Shown here: positions 11,185 to 24,567 of the stretch, one piece after another | Position numbering within the stretch: the stretch's first letter is position 1 | Layout of the letters: the number at the start of each line of letters is the position of its first letter | From: Annulohypoxylon bovei var. microspora | Taxonomy: Eukaryota; Ascomycota; Sordariomycetes; Xylariales; Hypoxylaceae | NCBI GenBank assembly: GCA_022836615.1 | Contig: MU405355.1 | Span: 31,800 to 95,799, forward strand | DNA length: 64,000 nucleotides | Reading direction: 5' to 3' | Translations under genes and position numbers: made by a program | Notes under the pieces: generated by a model | What the model saw: the letters and a program-made list of their open reading frames with translations, nothing else | What the model was told of the DNA's origin: nothing | The model's database searches: none

Positions 11185-13582
11185 ATGCTCATAATGCGTC
11201 CTTCTACTAGCTTGGCCTTCATAGGTCTAGGGTATGGCACTTGACCTAGATATTAACAACTTTATGCTAACAGGATTAGCTCTACTCATGTCCATGGCCT
11301 TACTCAACAACCAGAAACGTTTACCGTGACGACCACAGTGACGGCTTGCGGTGGTAGTTGCGCATCCACTGTGACGGTCTATAATGGCTGCTCTACTGGA
11401 CCACAGACGACACTTTCTGGCTACTCAACCACCACATTAGGATCTTCGTCAACAGCTGCCTTTGGATCATCTGCTTCAACTCATTCCTCTCTTACATCGT
11501 CGACTCTCCCTACCGAAACTGATACTATTGTGGTCCTAACATCAAGTTCCACTATCACTATCAGGGAGTCATTGACTGTAACAAGCATCCCCTATAGCTC
11601 TTCTACCTTGGCACACACTTCCACCACCCCTATTACCAGTCTTCCGGTGCCAACTCCCTCGTCTAGCATTGGAACAGTCATAATCTCGACTGTGGATACC
11701 CCACCAGCAGTTTCGAGCAGCACATGGTAAGTACCTACCTAGGAATTTCATACATTAAACCTTTTCAATTTTGTAATCATATACTAATAGTGTGTATAGC
11801 ACCGACGAATCCTCGACTGGAACTAGTTCGTTCACTGGATATAATTTAACTTCGTCAACACAGTCGCACACTGGCACAACGGGACCTTCTACTATTACCT
11901 CCACCATCACGGCTACTATTCCGAAGAGCACTCCAGGCAGTTCAACCGATACCGAAACATACGGCAGTTCCGGTACGGATGCATACGGCACAACTACCTC
12001 CAGCCAGAGCCATCCTGTTCCAACTCTGTCTAGCACAGGCTCATCAACCATCTATTCGAACTCTACTGCTAGCACTTGGACTTGGTCTAATACCTACTCG
12101 GCTTCTTCATATTCGACGTTGAGCACCGGAACTACCGTAACAGGTACCAACCCCTGGCCAATCACGTTGTCCTCACCAAGCGGATCTGCTAGTACCGAGA
12201 CAACCGTCTCCACATATAACAGCTCATCTAGCTCTACCGGAACAGAGACATTTCCAACGATTCATTCGAGTACTAGTTCCTTCGGCGGGTGGAGCACCAC
12301 TGTTACTATAGACGTATCGAGTAGTTGGCCAACCTCGGAGACTATTCAATTCAGTACCGCGAGCCCTAGCTATGGATCAGTCTCGTCGTCGACATATGGC
12401 GTGTCTACTCTAACCTCCACGGTTACGGCTTCCATTCCTTCTACTTTTGGCAGCTCCGGGACTTCTCCAGAGACTGGAACTTCTCCCATCTCATCAAGCA
12501 CGCTTAGTACCGAGTCATACTCGTCGTCCGGCCCAGAGGGTAGCACAAGCACCTCGAGCACACCCTCCCATAGCTACTCCGGACCGACTGGCACTACTTC
12601 CTCTACGATCTCTACTGCTACTTATAGTACGCTCTCCACAGCAACATCACCAAGTGCTTCCGCTTCTATAACTTGCGTACACCAAGCAGGCGGCTACAGC
12701 TATGTCTGCGAAAGCGTGCCAGCGCCATCGTCGTCTTCGACTTCGACCTATAGCGCCAACACCAGCTCAAGTAGCACTTACTCGCCAATCGCAACTCCCA
12801 CCACTTGGTCGGTGCACTTCACCAGCACGTCCACCGTGACGGTCAACGCTCCTAGCACTATCCCCGTTTCCTCCGCCGGGGGCACGGACGCCGTTACCGG
12901 TAGCAGCAGCACATCGTCCTCGGCGGACGAGTACCCAACCCTGCCGCCTCCAGGAGCCAGCACCGCGACCTACACGACCGGAAGCGCGGATGCCGTGACC
13001 GGCAGTTCGTATTCGACGCGCAGCTCTGAGACATACCCCGCCTTCTCGTCCACCTCCGCTTCTGGCTACCCGACCAGCATACCAGGCCCTAGCACCAGCA
13101 CACTGACGCTGCCTCCCCCGGCGTCGACGTCTGTCTACACTTCCACCGCGGGCGGCTCCGATGCCGTGACTGCGCCGTCGTCTACATCTACATCATCATC
13201 GCCTTCATTCACGACGACGTGTATTGCCGGAGGCTACGGCCGCTCAGCCATCTGCTACACGATCGAGCCCGAGATCGCGACTAGCGTAGCCTCTTCCGCG
13301 GCCGCAGCGACGGCCCCATCCGTCCCCACCACGCTGGTCACTTACCCGCAGTCTACGTCTACGCCTAGCTCGACGGGCGCCGGGTACCCCACCGCGAAGC
13401 CGGAGAAGTTTGGGGACGGCGAGGACAAGCATCACGACGCTTCCCATTTCAAGGGCGGGCATGATGATGACCATAGCGCCGACTGGACGTGGTGGGGCGG
13501 CGGTCACAAGACGCGTCGTCGGGAGGGCGAGGGCGAGGGTAAGGTCGTGGAGCGCTTGCGCCGGAGCTGGAGAATGGTCTAA
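11185..13582 (+). CDS. Secreted Ser/Thr-rich mucin-like protein
   Basis: Three exons (11185-11231, 11274-11726, 11800-13582) give about 760 residues. An in-frame second ATG at 11194 is an alternative start. The start region encodes a short hydrophobic leader (LAFIGLG) consistent with a signal peptide. Almost all the rest is Ser, Thr, Gly, Tyr and Pro, as in heavily O-glycosylated fungal cell-wall or mucin-like proteins. Two cysteine-bearing islands, CVHQAGGYSYVC and CIAGGYGRSAIC, resemble each other and may be a diverged repeated mini-domain. The C-terminus is His/Asp-rich, then very basic, with no hydrophobic GPI-attachment tail, so secretion rather than anchoring is inferred. The last acceptor may be at 11790 or 11799; both keep frame, and the second suits the branch point better. 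Confidence 0.72.
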
Positions 13583-14350
13583 CGGTACCTACCTGGGTAC
13601 CTAATGAGATCAAATGAACCGTCCCCCTCTCCTTTCCTCACCAGCACAGCACGTCACGTAGACTAATGGCGGAGGAGGGGAAAGGAGGGTCGTACAAAAG
13701 GGAGGGGTTGGATGTATACTTCGCTTCTTGCCACTCATTCATTCCGTTGAACTTGGAACTATTTTCATTTCTCGGGCTTTTTCTTTTTTCTTTTTGCTTT
13801 TTCTGTGGAGATACACAACGCGTCCTAAGTCGCGATGCTAGAAAAGAGGATTTGGATCTGGTAGAGATGAGTTTTAAGATAATGTTCGTGTCACGAAATC
13901 TATTGGCTCTCTTACTTAGTATTATTACCTACCTACCCACCGACGGGTATGAGCTGCTGCATGTCGATGTAAATGTAAATGTGAATGTGAAGGGTGCCTA
14001 AATTTTGGCATGGCTGACCGGCATGGGAAGCTGCGTGTTTTTTTCTTCCCCGGCTATGATAGCCGCTCGAGAGTCCGATAGGCGACAATCGATGATGGTA
14101 GGATGCCTTGTTTGTTCGCCACTCCCAAACTACTTTGCCCATACGGAGCTATTTGCTTATCATACCTTTACTCGAATGGGATAGGCAGGACGTTACATAA
14201 GAATAATGAATCTCATCCTTCGTCTGCTAAATGAGTTGGAGACACCGCATATTTTTCGACCCGGCTGAAGATTCCAACCCAACACCAACTTAGCAACCGA
14301 AAGATCCCGTGAAAAGCGAGTTATGAAAATATACCGCACTCTACTCCGAG

Positions 14351-14553
14351 CAGAATGGAGTCAGATTAAGTGCCCCATGTGCTAATGCTACTGTATGGGA
14401 CTGTGTATAGAACTATCCCCTACTTTCCCATATAGGTAACTAACACGTGCTATAACCAGCTGTGCGGGGCGGCTGTGTAACGCAGGGGATAATTCTGCAC
14501 ACAGTCCCATACAGTAGCATTAGCACATGGGGCACTTAATCTGACTCCATTCT
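14351..14553. mobile_element. 203-bp MITE-like inverted-repeat element
   Basis: The arms 14352-14406 and 14499-14553 are perfect 55-bp inverted copies (outer end AGAATGGAGTCAGATT). Weaker complementarity extends about 16 bp further inward. The unique centre is only ~60-90 bp, with no coding capacity. The 6-bp sequence TCCGAG flanks both sides (14345-14350 and 14554-14559) and is the likely target duplication. The size, long TIRs and duplication support a non-autonomous DNA transposon; the superfamily is not evident. Confidence 0.8.
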
Positions 14554-14933
14554 TCCGAGTTGGCTATAGCGGAATACGTAAGTGCTAGCTATGCTTGACC
14601 CATTATGTTTAGCATAATTATCTCGGATGTGCGATAGTGGATGAAACCGTGACCCAAATATCTTCCCGAATAAACTCTCACATTCAAAGAGGATTTCGCA
14701 TCAGGTTGTTTCGTGTTTTAGTTGTTGTTGGGATTGGAAGGGATTGGATCATTGAAAGTCTTCGTTGGAGTCGAATCGCCCAGAAACGCCCCCCTGGCAT
14801 TTGACCCACATTTAACTTGAAGAGGTTAGGCTCTTATCGCGCTACCATGCACGTATGTATTGATGTACCTGCCTAGCTTCAAAAATGTAAATTGCGGCTG
14901 CTCCGGAAATTCGTGGCTGATTGTCCGTTTGCT

Positions 14934-14988
14934 GTTGCCCGTTGCCCGTTGCCCGTTGCCCGTTGCCCGTTGCTCGTTGCCTATTGCC
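14934..14988. repeat. GTTGCCC heptamer tandem array
   Basis: About five exact GTTGCCC units, followed by decayed units (GTTGCTC, GTTGCCT, ATTGCC). A short intergenic minisatellite. Confidence 0.85.
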
Positions 14989-15061
14989 TTATCGATTTCT
15001 TATTCCTGAAGCTGATGATGAAGTCTCGGACTGTTCTGCGACCTCAAATCCGTACTCCATT

Positions 15062-15113
15062 CATAATCCACACCTCCTTACACTTTTCATAATCCACACC
15101 TCCTTACACTTTT
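15062..15113. repeat. 26-bp tandem duplication
   Basis: Two adjacent identical 26-bp units, 15062-15087 and 15088-15113, each beginning CATAATCCACACC. Confidence 0.9.
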
Positions 15114-16835
15114 CACTTGGAGATACGAAAAAGTAAGACACAGCCTCAGCTCTGACATTGTTATACAATCCCTATTCTTCTCACTTGTCCCCCCACTCCC
15201 GATTTCTTTATCTTTGTTCCTTATTCCTTCATTAAATCTAACCTACGTATTACATACATTATACGCGTACATTATCGTTATTTCCCTTTTTCTTCTTACG
15301 TCGTACCTTTCAGCCTTGGCGACACTTACCTTTTCGGGAACATTCTCAGAGTTACAATGCGGCTAGTGGGTAGTGCGGAGACAAGTGTGAGCAGGGGTTT
15401 ATAATTGGATGAGCGGGAAGACAAGGATCTCTTGAGCTCGACATTGTGTGGAGGATTTTTTTTCTCTTCAGATTTTGTATGGGAGCTCTATGAGTGGATA
15501 GAGTTGGTACAAAATGGACTTGTCACGGAACAACCTCTGCTTCTATTATCCCATCGTGAAAGTGCGAAGGGGCGAAAGTAGAAAGAAAGTGGAAGTGGAT
15601 ATGGAAGTGGCAGTGACAGCATCAGGAGGACAAGCCGACGGGCAAGAACGGGTCTAGTCTAGCAGGTCCCATCTCTCCAGCTTGCACTTGCAGATTCCCA
15701 AATGTTCTTGGTTCTTGCAGTATTGGAAGTACGAAAACGGGCTAATCAACAGTCCCCATTTTCAATGCGATGCCAAAGCCATTGGAAAGGTAGGTACGAT
15801 GTCCACAGTTACTATCGTGAGTTTTCATTGGACAAATACCTAGCCCTAAACTGTAAGAAATGTAGGAAGACTGGATGTATGTACAATACCTGGAACTGGG
15901 GTACAAATCCAATATGTAGGTACATACGATACATACGATATAATACCGTTAAAGAAGTCATCATCACAATCGGCCAACCCTCACCTCAAGTCCACCTGCA
16001 CCCTCTCTCTCTCTCTTCCCACACACTCTCTTCTATTTTCCTGCCTACTACTCCTTTCACTTTTGTTGTTGTTTACTCACACCTGTTTTTCTTTCCCCCC
16101 TTCCCTTTTCTTCTTCCCTCTTTTCTATTTCCTTCCCATATTTCTTCGGGGTTTTCTAGCATCACATCGGGTATAGTTTTTGCGCATCGGCCTGCATCGT
16201 CGCATTTAAGTAACCTAGTCCTATACCCGCCAACCATCACGATCTCTCTCGCATGTATCGCATGTATCGCCAACTATGATTTAGACTAGAGTTTCGCCCC
16301 AATCGGCCTAAACCACTCCAGAGTTAACTTCTAGTCGTGGATCTATCCTTGTTGAAGCTCACATCTACTCAAAGCAATCTCTTCGCCGATGCGCATACCC
16401 TTTGCGACAAAGAAATACCGTAGACAAATACCTACCAGCTATCATTCTACCTTTAACTTACCTTACCTTTGCCTTACCTTTGCCTTACCTTAGACTTTAC
16501 CTAAATTGTCGGTCCTTCACGTCACAATCTTCCTGGTTTCTGTATATGTGACAATAGCAGAACCACGTGCGCTTCTTCCTAGTGGTTGCCCAAACTCTTA
16601 TATCTTTGATGGTTACTAGTTAGGCAATACTAGTAGCTCTCATATTCACTCTATTCCTCTGTTGATCAAGCTCTCTTTTCATCCTAGCATACCTATCGCA
16701 GCCCAAGAAGTCGACAGCTTCTCTCATCCCTGTCAACGTCGCACTTGTTAGTTACGATGAGTTAGGAACATAAGACAAGATTGAGAACAGCCACACCCCC
16801 GATTCCTTATAGAAGGAATCGCGTTTGTAAGTGAG

Positions 16836-16870
16836 AGCTGAGCTGAGTCGAGTTGAGTTGAGTTGAGTTG
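16836..16870. repeat. GAGTT pentamer repeat in the INO80 leader
   Basis: Several tandem GAGTT/TTGAG units lie about 60-95 bp upstream of the INO80 ATG, followed by a purine-rich tract up to the start codon. Probably in the 5' UTR. Confidence 0.7.
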
Positions 16871-16929
16871 AGGGTTGAAGGGGAAAGAAAAGAAAAGAGA
16901 GAAGAGGCAAAAAAGGAAAAAGAAAGAAG

Positions 16930-19900
16930 ATGGCGTCGAACGGGTTTCATGCGATAGTCCTTCACCGTGCGGACGATAATCGAGGTGACGACAATTCGAA
17001 TGGTGGTGGTGGTCCTAGTGGTGTGGCTCCTACATCGCAATCGTCCGGATCTAGAGAGTCAGGGTCAGGGTCAAGATCAGGATCAGAGTCAAGAATCAGT
17101 AATATGGGGATGGGGATGGGGATGGGGATAGGGATGACATTTTCGGATACGCTGGGACCACGTTTCTCCAATTCCAACGGCAAACCGAATTTGAACCACT
17201 TGGACCGTCCAAACCTTGACGCCAATACTAATTCCAATTCAAGTATTATTACCCACGCAGTAGCTGGAACTGAAGCTGGAACCCGCGCAAATCATGCCGC
17301 TCACGGCCACACCCACAATGGGAACTCTGGTGGTAACGGTGCAAGCATTGGCGCAAGCAACAGAAATAATACTAGGAATAGCACATCTCCGACAGTCACG
17401 GCTACGGCCACGACGCAATCGTTAGATTTTCGTCAGCCCGCCGCCACAACCAAAACCGCCCAAAACACCACAACCACCATAACTAATCATTCTACTAACC
17501 CTTCTCCCTCATTCCTCCATTCTCCATCACCAACGCCAAAACACAACTTCTCCGTAGCATCCATCACGACGCCTGCATCACCAACAACGATAGCCGCGAC
17601 GCGACCACCACCTATTACTACTACTTCTCTCGCGCACCCCTTTAGTAACGCGTCGCATCAATTATCCTCGTCGTCGTCGTCATCTGCTCTACTAGGGAAT
17701 ACATCATCTTCCCTACCACCTCTGGCTCCTCCGCCAGGAGCCTTGAGTTTAATCATGGCATCGTCATCTGCCATGTCGCCCGCGAATGGTGCGAGTGCAT
17801 CGCCTTTACAACCACCTAAAACGTCCGGTCATCTCTCGCCGCCCGATTATCATCAACACTCTAGAGAGAAGACATCAGGAAGTTTTTATGACCCGCTTAC
17901 CGATACCACTAAGGAGAGAAGGGGATCCGACAACTGGTCTAAGCAGGTAAGCTTTTAAAAATATTAAATATTGTCAAGATTCATTCATATATTATCGCAT
18001 CACAAACCTCAACACGAGCTACTAGCAGTACCTGGTATCTACCTATGGATGACTGTATAGTTTTTAAGCGTCTTACATGGGGATAGTGTCGAGGGCAGTC
18101 ACCAGTGGTGATGTCTTTTTTTGAGAACAAAAGAGTTTAAAAAATAATTTCATAAATGTCGCCGACGTTTGAACTTTACTTCCAATACATTCCAAATAAT
18201 CAAATAGTCCAATGTCCAAGTTTGCTTAGTGGCAGTGCGGGAACACTCATCTCTAAGGTTCTTCTTCTTTGGTCGGTGTTCACCTATGAACAAGGACCAT
18301 CATCAATTTTCCTAATCTTTTTTTTTTTTTAATGATTGTGATTACGATCAATTTTACATTTTAAACACCATCAACTTTTTTTCTTCCCTCTCCATTCATC
18401 TTCTACTTCCCTACTCGACTAACCTTCATTCTTCCATCAGCGACCTGACCCGTATGATTTCCCTCAGCCCAAGTCAGAATCTAACCAATATTATAATGGT
18501 TACGGATCACCTTCTCCAGTAAATTCAAAATATCCACGAAGCCCGCATTCGCATTCTCACCCTAAAAACGACGGCCGACCGACCAGCCCTTCCAACAAAG
18601 CCCTTAATCTGGCATCTCCCCCCTCGCGTCACAACCGTGCTGCACTGGATCCCATTTCATCTACCAACCGCCACACTCCTACACCAGCACCTTCTCTGCC
18701 TTCAATATTAAATCCAGAGCCGACTTCATCATCAAATGTACGTGTTGACCCATATGCTTTTTACAATGTTGCCTATTACCTAACCCCGAATCTACTCATT
18801 GATTATTTAATGATGATTATGTTGATCGTGATGGTATTGATGGTACTGATGACACTGATTGCTGACTTTATTCTCTCTTAGACCCCGAGCCGTGCGGCAG
18901 AATTAATGTCCTTCTCCAACATTCTTTCGAGCGCCGAGCCTCTTCCGAAACCGAAAGCCCCAATCATGACCGAGCATAAGGAGAAGCCTGCTCGTAAGAG
19001 TAAGGGACGCGAGTCGATTCTGAAGGAGTCGGGAGCGACCTCTAAGAAAGAGTCGCGTCGATCATCCGCGAACCATGCTAAGGACACTCCTACAAGGGCT
19101 CCCAAGAGACAGGCTAATGGCCAGGTCAAACCCAAGACCCTCTCCGCCGACAAGGAGAAGAAGGTTCAGGGCCTCATGGATCAGTTGGATGCCGAGATGG
19201 ATAATGTCGATCTCTCCGAACTGGAAGTTGAGGAAGAATTCTACCATGGACGCCAAAAGAAGCGTAGACTAGAGTTGGAGCAAGAAGAATCCGAAGACCA
19301 AGTTACTCGACGAGGGGACTTGTCAGTCACCTTATCGGGCAAGTTACGTGAACATGCCAGCTATGGTAAGCGTCGATTCGACACAGTACACTACGAAGAC
19401 GCTCTACAAGAGGTTCGAGAACGCGAAATATTCGCCGAGAAGGAGCGCAAGAAGGACATGCAACGCAAGCGTCGCAGGGAGAAGTCTATGCAGGTAACAA
19501 TCGAGCAAAAGGAAGCTGCCTTAGCAAAGGCACTTGCTGCCGAAGATGATGCCGAGCGAGCTAAATACCTGCGAGACGCGGAACGTGCCAACAAGAAAGC
19601 GCAGCAGACGAAGCTGATCTTGCAAAAGGGGATCAAGGGACCGGCTCGAAACCTGGCACCTCTCGAACTGAACCTCGAGGGTGGTACCATGTCGACGTTC
19701 CAGGCCACAGATCTGGAATCCGGTTCTAAATCTAAGGGCAAAGGTCGTAGTGGTAACCGCCCGAAGAAGTCAAAGGAACAAAAACAAGCAGAGAAGGATT
19801 CGGCCATCGCTGCCCAGGCTGCTTTAGATGCAGGCGAGGAACTGCCCTCGAAGGAAGAGACTAAGATTCGAATTAAGTTGAGCAAGTCCACGACCAAGGA

Positions 19901-22900
19901 TCCTAAGGATAAGGATAAGGAAGCCAGGGATACTCCTACGAAAGAGCCGAAGGAGAAAGAGCTGTCTGTCGAAGAGCCACCGCTTAATCCTCTCGAGACC
20001 AAGTTCCAATCCAAAGGCTACAACCAGATTTATGACCAGATTTGGCGTGACCTCGCCCGCAAGGATGTTCCGAAGACGTTCAAGTTGGCCAGCGACTCCT
20101 ATGCCACGAAGGCCTCTAATCTTAAGAAGACTGCTATCCTGGCTTCGAAAGAAGCTAAACGTTGGCAACTCCGTACTAACAAGGGTACGAAGGATCTTCA
20201 AGCTCGTGCTAAGCGTTGTATGCGCGATATGATGGGCTTCTGGAAACGTAATGAACGCGAAGAACGTGATCTACGCAAGGCGGCAGAGCGACAAGAGCTT
20301 GAAAATGCTCGCAAGGAAGAAGCTGACCGCGAAGCTGCACGCCAGAAGAGGAAGCTTAACTTCTTGATCTCGCAGACCGAACTGTACTCTCACTTCATCG
20401 GCAAGAAGATCAAGACGGACGAGGTGGAGCGCAGCACCGATAACCCGGATATCGCACCGGATGCCAACGCTGTGTCCAAATCGAACAACGTGGATATCAA
20501 CGAACCGTCGGGCGCGCCTGCTGGTAAGGTCACCGACTTTAGCCAGCTGAACTTCGACGCCGAGGATGAGGAAACCTTGAAGCAAGCCGCCATAGCGAAT
20601 GCCCAGAACGCTATCGCGGAGGCCCAACAAAAGGCACGAAGCTTCAACAAGACCGACAATGATATGGACGAAGATGGCGAGATGAACTTCCAGAACCCGA
20701 CCGGTCTTGGTGATGTGACAGTCGAGCAGCCGAAGTTGCTGAACTGCCAGCTCAAGGAATACCAGTTGAAGGGTCTGAACTGGCTTGCCAACCTTTACGA
20801 ACAGGGCATCAACGGTATTCTAGCCGACGAAATGGGTCTCGGCAAGACGGTCCAATCTATATCTGTTATGGCTTACCTCGCCGAAGTGCACGATATCTGG
20901 GGTCCTTATCTGGTAGTTGCTCCCGCTTCTACTCTGCACAACTGGCAACAGGAGATCGCAAGGTTCGTGCCTGAGTTCAAGGTCCTCCCATACTGGGGTA
21001 CCGCCGGTGACCGAAAGGTGTTACGAAAGTTCTGGGATCGCAAGCATAACACTTACCGAAAGGATGCGCCTTTCCACGTTTTAGTCACATCTTACCAGCT
21101 CGTCGTCTCTGACGTTGCTTACTTCCAGAAGATGCGTTGGCAGTACATGATCCTAGACGAGGCGCAAGCTATCAAGAGCTCTCAGAGTTCGCGTTGGAAG
21201 TGTCTGCTTGGCTTCCACTGCCGTAACCGACTGCTCCTGACTGGTACTCCTATTCAAAATAACATGCAGGAACTTTGGGCCCTTCTCCATTTTATCATGC
21301 CTTCTCTGTTCGACTCTCACGACGAATTCAGCGAATGGTTCTCAAAGGATATCGAGTCGCACGCTCAGAGTAACACGACCCTTAACGAGGATCAGCTTAG
21401 GCGGCTGCACTTGATCCTCAAACCGTTCATGTTGCGCCGTGTGAAGAAACATGTGCAGAAGGAGCTCGGTGACAAGATTGAACAGGATGTATTCTGCGAG
21501 CTCACGTACAGACAGCGTGCTTATTACAGGAACTTGCGAAACCAGATCAGCATTATGGATCTGATAGAGAAGGCGACCCTCGGAGATGATCAAGATTCGG
21601 GCACACTGATGAACCTAGTCATGCAGTTCCGAAAGGTGTGCAACCACCCTGACCTATTCGAGCGCGCAGATACCACGAGTCCATACTTCTCGGGCTACTT
21701 TGCTGAGACTGCTTCGTTTGTCCGCGAGGGAAATAACGTCACCGTCGGGTACTCAACTCGAAACCTTGTCGATTTCCACCTGCCACGCCTGATATGGACC
21801 GAAGGTGGTCGATTACACAAGGCTGGGAAAGACAACGAGAAGGCTGGCTTCAGAAATAAATATTTGAACCATCTCATGAACATCTGGACGCCGGAGAACG
21901 TGCGTGAAAGCACATCTGGCGCCGAGGCATTCTCTTTCCTCCGATTTGCCGATGCTAGTCCCGAGGAGGTGTACAAGGCGAGCCACCAAGATATTTTCTC
22001 CCGAGCTGTAGATCTGGTCAAGAAACCGAACCGACTGGGTCAGATGAACGTTATATATGATGAACCGGGTGAAGAGAACTATACGCCTGCCCACGCATTG
22101 TTCCGAATCGCGGCGCGCTCAGACCGCAAGCCCCTGGCTGAGATCACAAGCGAAGGTGTACTTCACAGTCTCATGAACGTTTCTCGGACAACATGGCAGG
22201 ATTCTGGCCTCAGCCGACTCGAACAAGCGGCTCTGCCTGGTGCTACTGCTCCTCCCGTCGACGTCTCCTGCGAGGGTACTCGAGCCCCATTCACCGAGCG
22301 CGAAGACACGCTCTTCAACAAACGAATGCGAAAGACCTTGTATGGACTTAACGCCCCAGAGGAGAAGACCCTGGTGTTGCAGAAGGTTCCGATCGAGCGC
22401 TATCCGCCCCCAGCGATGCTTCCTCCGCCGGACGGCGAAAAGCGACGGTTCACGAATATCACCGTTCCCAGCATGCGTCGTTTTGTCACCGATAGTGGCA
22501 AACTCGCTAAGCTTGATGCTCTGTTATTCAAGCTGAAGGAGGAAAACCACCGTGTTCTGTTGTACTTCCAGATGACGAGGATGATAGACCTGATGGAGGA
22601 ATATCTTACCTACCGCAACTACAAGTATTGTCGACTTGATGGTTCTACGAAGCTGGAGGATCGTCGCGACACTGTCCACGATTTCCAAACACGACCTGAC
22701 ATCTTCATCTTCCTCCTTTCCACCCGTGCTGGTGGTCTTGGTATCAATCTTACATCCGCCGACACAGTTATCTTCTACGATAGCGATTGGAACCCTACCA
22801 TCGACTCGCAGGCCATGGACCGTGCGCATCGTCTCGGCCAGACGAAGCAAGTTACGGTTTATCGTCTTATTACACGCGGCACTATCGAGGAACGTATCCG

Positions 22901-23393
22901 TAAGCGCGCGATGCAGAAAGAGGAAGTGCAGCGAGTCGTTATCCAAGGAGGTGGCGCACGTGGCGTTGACTTCAGTGGTCGTCGTCCGCCTGAAAACCGC
23001 AACCGCGATATTGCCATGTGGCTCGCCGACGACGAGCAAGCCGAGCTCATCGAACTACGTGAGAAGGAGCTCCTCGAGAGCGGCGAGCTCGATAAGCAAA
23101 CCAAGAAGCGAGGTGGCAATAAGAGAAAGCGGGAGGCAGTCAGCTTGGATGAGATGTATCACGAGGGTAAGTCACCATACGAAACACATGACTGTCACGG
23201 AGATAAACATACTAACTACAACATCACAGGTGAGGGCCATTTCGATGATGGCAACAAACCTTCTGGTACCGCTACCCCCATCCCCGCCGAGGGCGGAGAC
23301 GCCAAAGCTGCGAAGAAGCGAAAGGGAGGCAGCAAGAAGGCCAAGACCACGAAGCAGCGACTCGCCATCGCTGACGGAGAGATCGACATTTAA
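16930..23393 (+). CDS. INO80: INO80 chromatin-remodelling ATPase
   Basis: Four exons (16930-17946, 18441-18737, 18882-23166, 23230-23393) give about 1,920 residues. The introns are 494, 144 and 63 nt; the first two junctions are in phase 0. The first ~450 residues are low-complexity Ser/Asn/Thr/Pro. A DBINO domain starts near residue 813 (YNQIYDQIWRDLARKD). The Snf2 ATPase follows: Walker A LADEMGLGKT near 1086 and the DEAQ box LDEAQAIKSS near 1195. The C-terminal helicase half ends with RAHRLGQTKQ near 1752. The ~300-residue spacer between the two lobes is the insertion diagnostic of INO80. The protein should be the catalytic subunit of the nuclear INO80 complex, which slides nucleosomes and exchanges H2A.Z. 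A leucine-free basic tail ends the protein. Confidence 0.95.
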
Positions 23394-24249
23394 CCAACCT
23401 ACTAGGAAGGATTACTTGTCACTTGACTATTATCAGGTCTCGAATCGCACTTCTCGCAACAGAAGTCGAGGACCTTGTACAAAATAAGAGGATCACGGCG
23501 TTATAAGGGTATCGATTACATATTTGCAGAGACGGGCTCTTGGCGGGACGAACACACAAACATCATAGAACTAGTTAATCGTCGTTTCTATTTTTCGCGA
23601 AGGAGGAAGATCACGAGAGAGAAGTACGCGCGTGTGTGTGGAAGGGGGTTGACCAAAACCGTGTCGCGCTAGGCGGCTAGACTTCGCAAAAATACCGGAT
23701 TGCTTCTTTCGCAAAACAAAAATTTCTCGTGGACTACTAAAGGCCCGTTTGTATCGCTGTAGGATTACGATAGAGGGACGGAACCTCATGGAGTCAAAGT
23801 CGATCAATGCATGCATGCCCGCTGAGGCGTTGAGCTGTTTGTTCGTTAGTAATGATGATTAAAGTGCTTTGACTTGTGTCTGTGGTGTTGTTGGATTCGT
23901 GCTTATTCCCAGCTGCCGTGGAATGTGACATGTCGGTCTCCTTATCGAACCAATGGCGGTAGACTTATTACTACTAACCTAAGCTGAGTACCTACTGGAT
24001 ACGATTGAATTATGAATGTTCTTCTATTCATCCCTTGGCAGTCTTGGTAGCTCTCTGAATATCGTAGAATCACTCTCATACCTACATACACCAATTTCCA
24101 GGATTAATAGATGCCCACCTATATAATGGAAAGTACCAAGGCAGAAAGAAACACCCGGCTCGATATCCCTCATGTCGAGGTATCGCCCGTCGTCCCAAAG
24201 TTCTAAAGCCCTACCTAGCCCATCTAGGCACCTGGCCCTTAGAAGTTGT

Positions 24250-24567
24250 TAGATAAACCACTAACTAGACCAAAAGGAAGGTATTACTAATGAGAAACGA
24301 CGTCATATTTAACGAGAATACCATCTTTAATAAGTCCTTTAACGATTTAAGAGATGATCTTTTAAAGGTAACGAACGCCGATTACGAGGCATACGATCTA
24401 AGAGATGATCTCTTGAAGGGATTTGACCCATGCCTCGTAATCGGCGTTCGTTACCTTCAAAAGATCATCTCTTAGATCGTCAAAGGACCCATTAAAGATG
24501 GTATTCTCGTCAAATGTGACGTCTCTCATTAGCAATACCTTCTTTTTGGTCTAGTGGTTTATCCGAC
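24250..24567. mobile_element. Large fold-back repeat with tRNA-like ends
   Basis: The left arm (about 24250-24392) is the near-perfect reverse complement of the right arm (about 24430-24567), giving arms of ~140 bp around a ~37-bp spacer. The spacer contains a further partial copy of the arm motif AAGAGATGATCT. The outer end of each arm carries TTTGGTCTAGTGGTTTATCC, which resembles the 5' half (A box) of a eukaryotic tRNA-Glu or tRNA-Asp. It may be a rearranged tRNA-derived SINE or a hairpin made by head-to-head insertion; no coding capacity. Confidence 0.7.

Larger units (their letters stand above)
13583..16929. other. Intergenic region with small repeats and the INO80 5' region
   Basis: No coding gene is supported. 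The stretch holds the MITE-like inverted repeat at 14351-14553, a GTTGCCC heptamer array, a 26-bp tandem duplication, a pyrimidine-rich tract near 15990-16135 and the INO80 leader. The open frame at 15702-16289 is pyrimidine-tract translation and is not called. Confidence 0.55.

Noticed and set aside
11755..12051. Antisense open frames in the Ser/Thr-rich gene and in INO80
   Set aside because: Shadows of biased codon use on the coding strand.
14934..14988. CRISPR-like regular repeats
   Set aside because: Units are contiguous heptamers without spacers, in a eukaryotic genome.
14892..15136. Overlapping open frames over the GTTGCCC array
   Set aside because: Pure translation of tandem repeats.
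15702..16289. 195-codon open frame
   Set aside because: Encodes a pyrimidine-tract-derived Ser/Phe/Pro string in the INO80 upstream region; no motif.
24290..24475. 61-codon open frame
   Set aside because: Falls inside the fold-back repeat and repeats its own residues; an artefact of the inverted copies.
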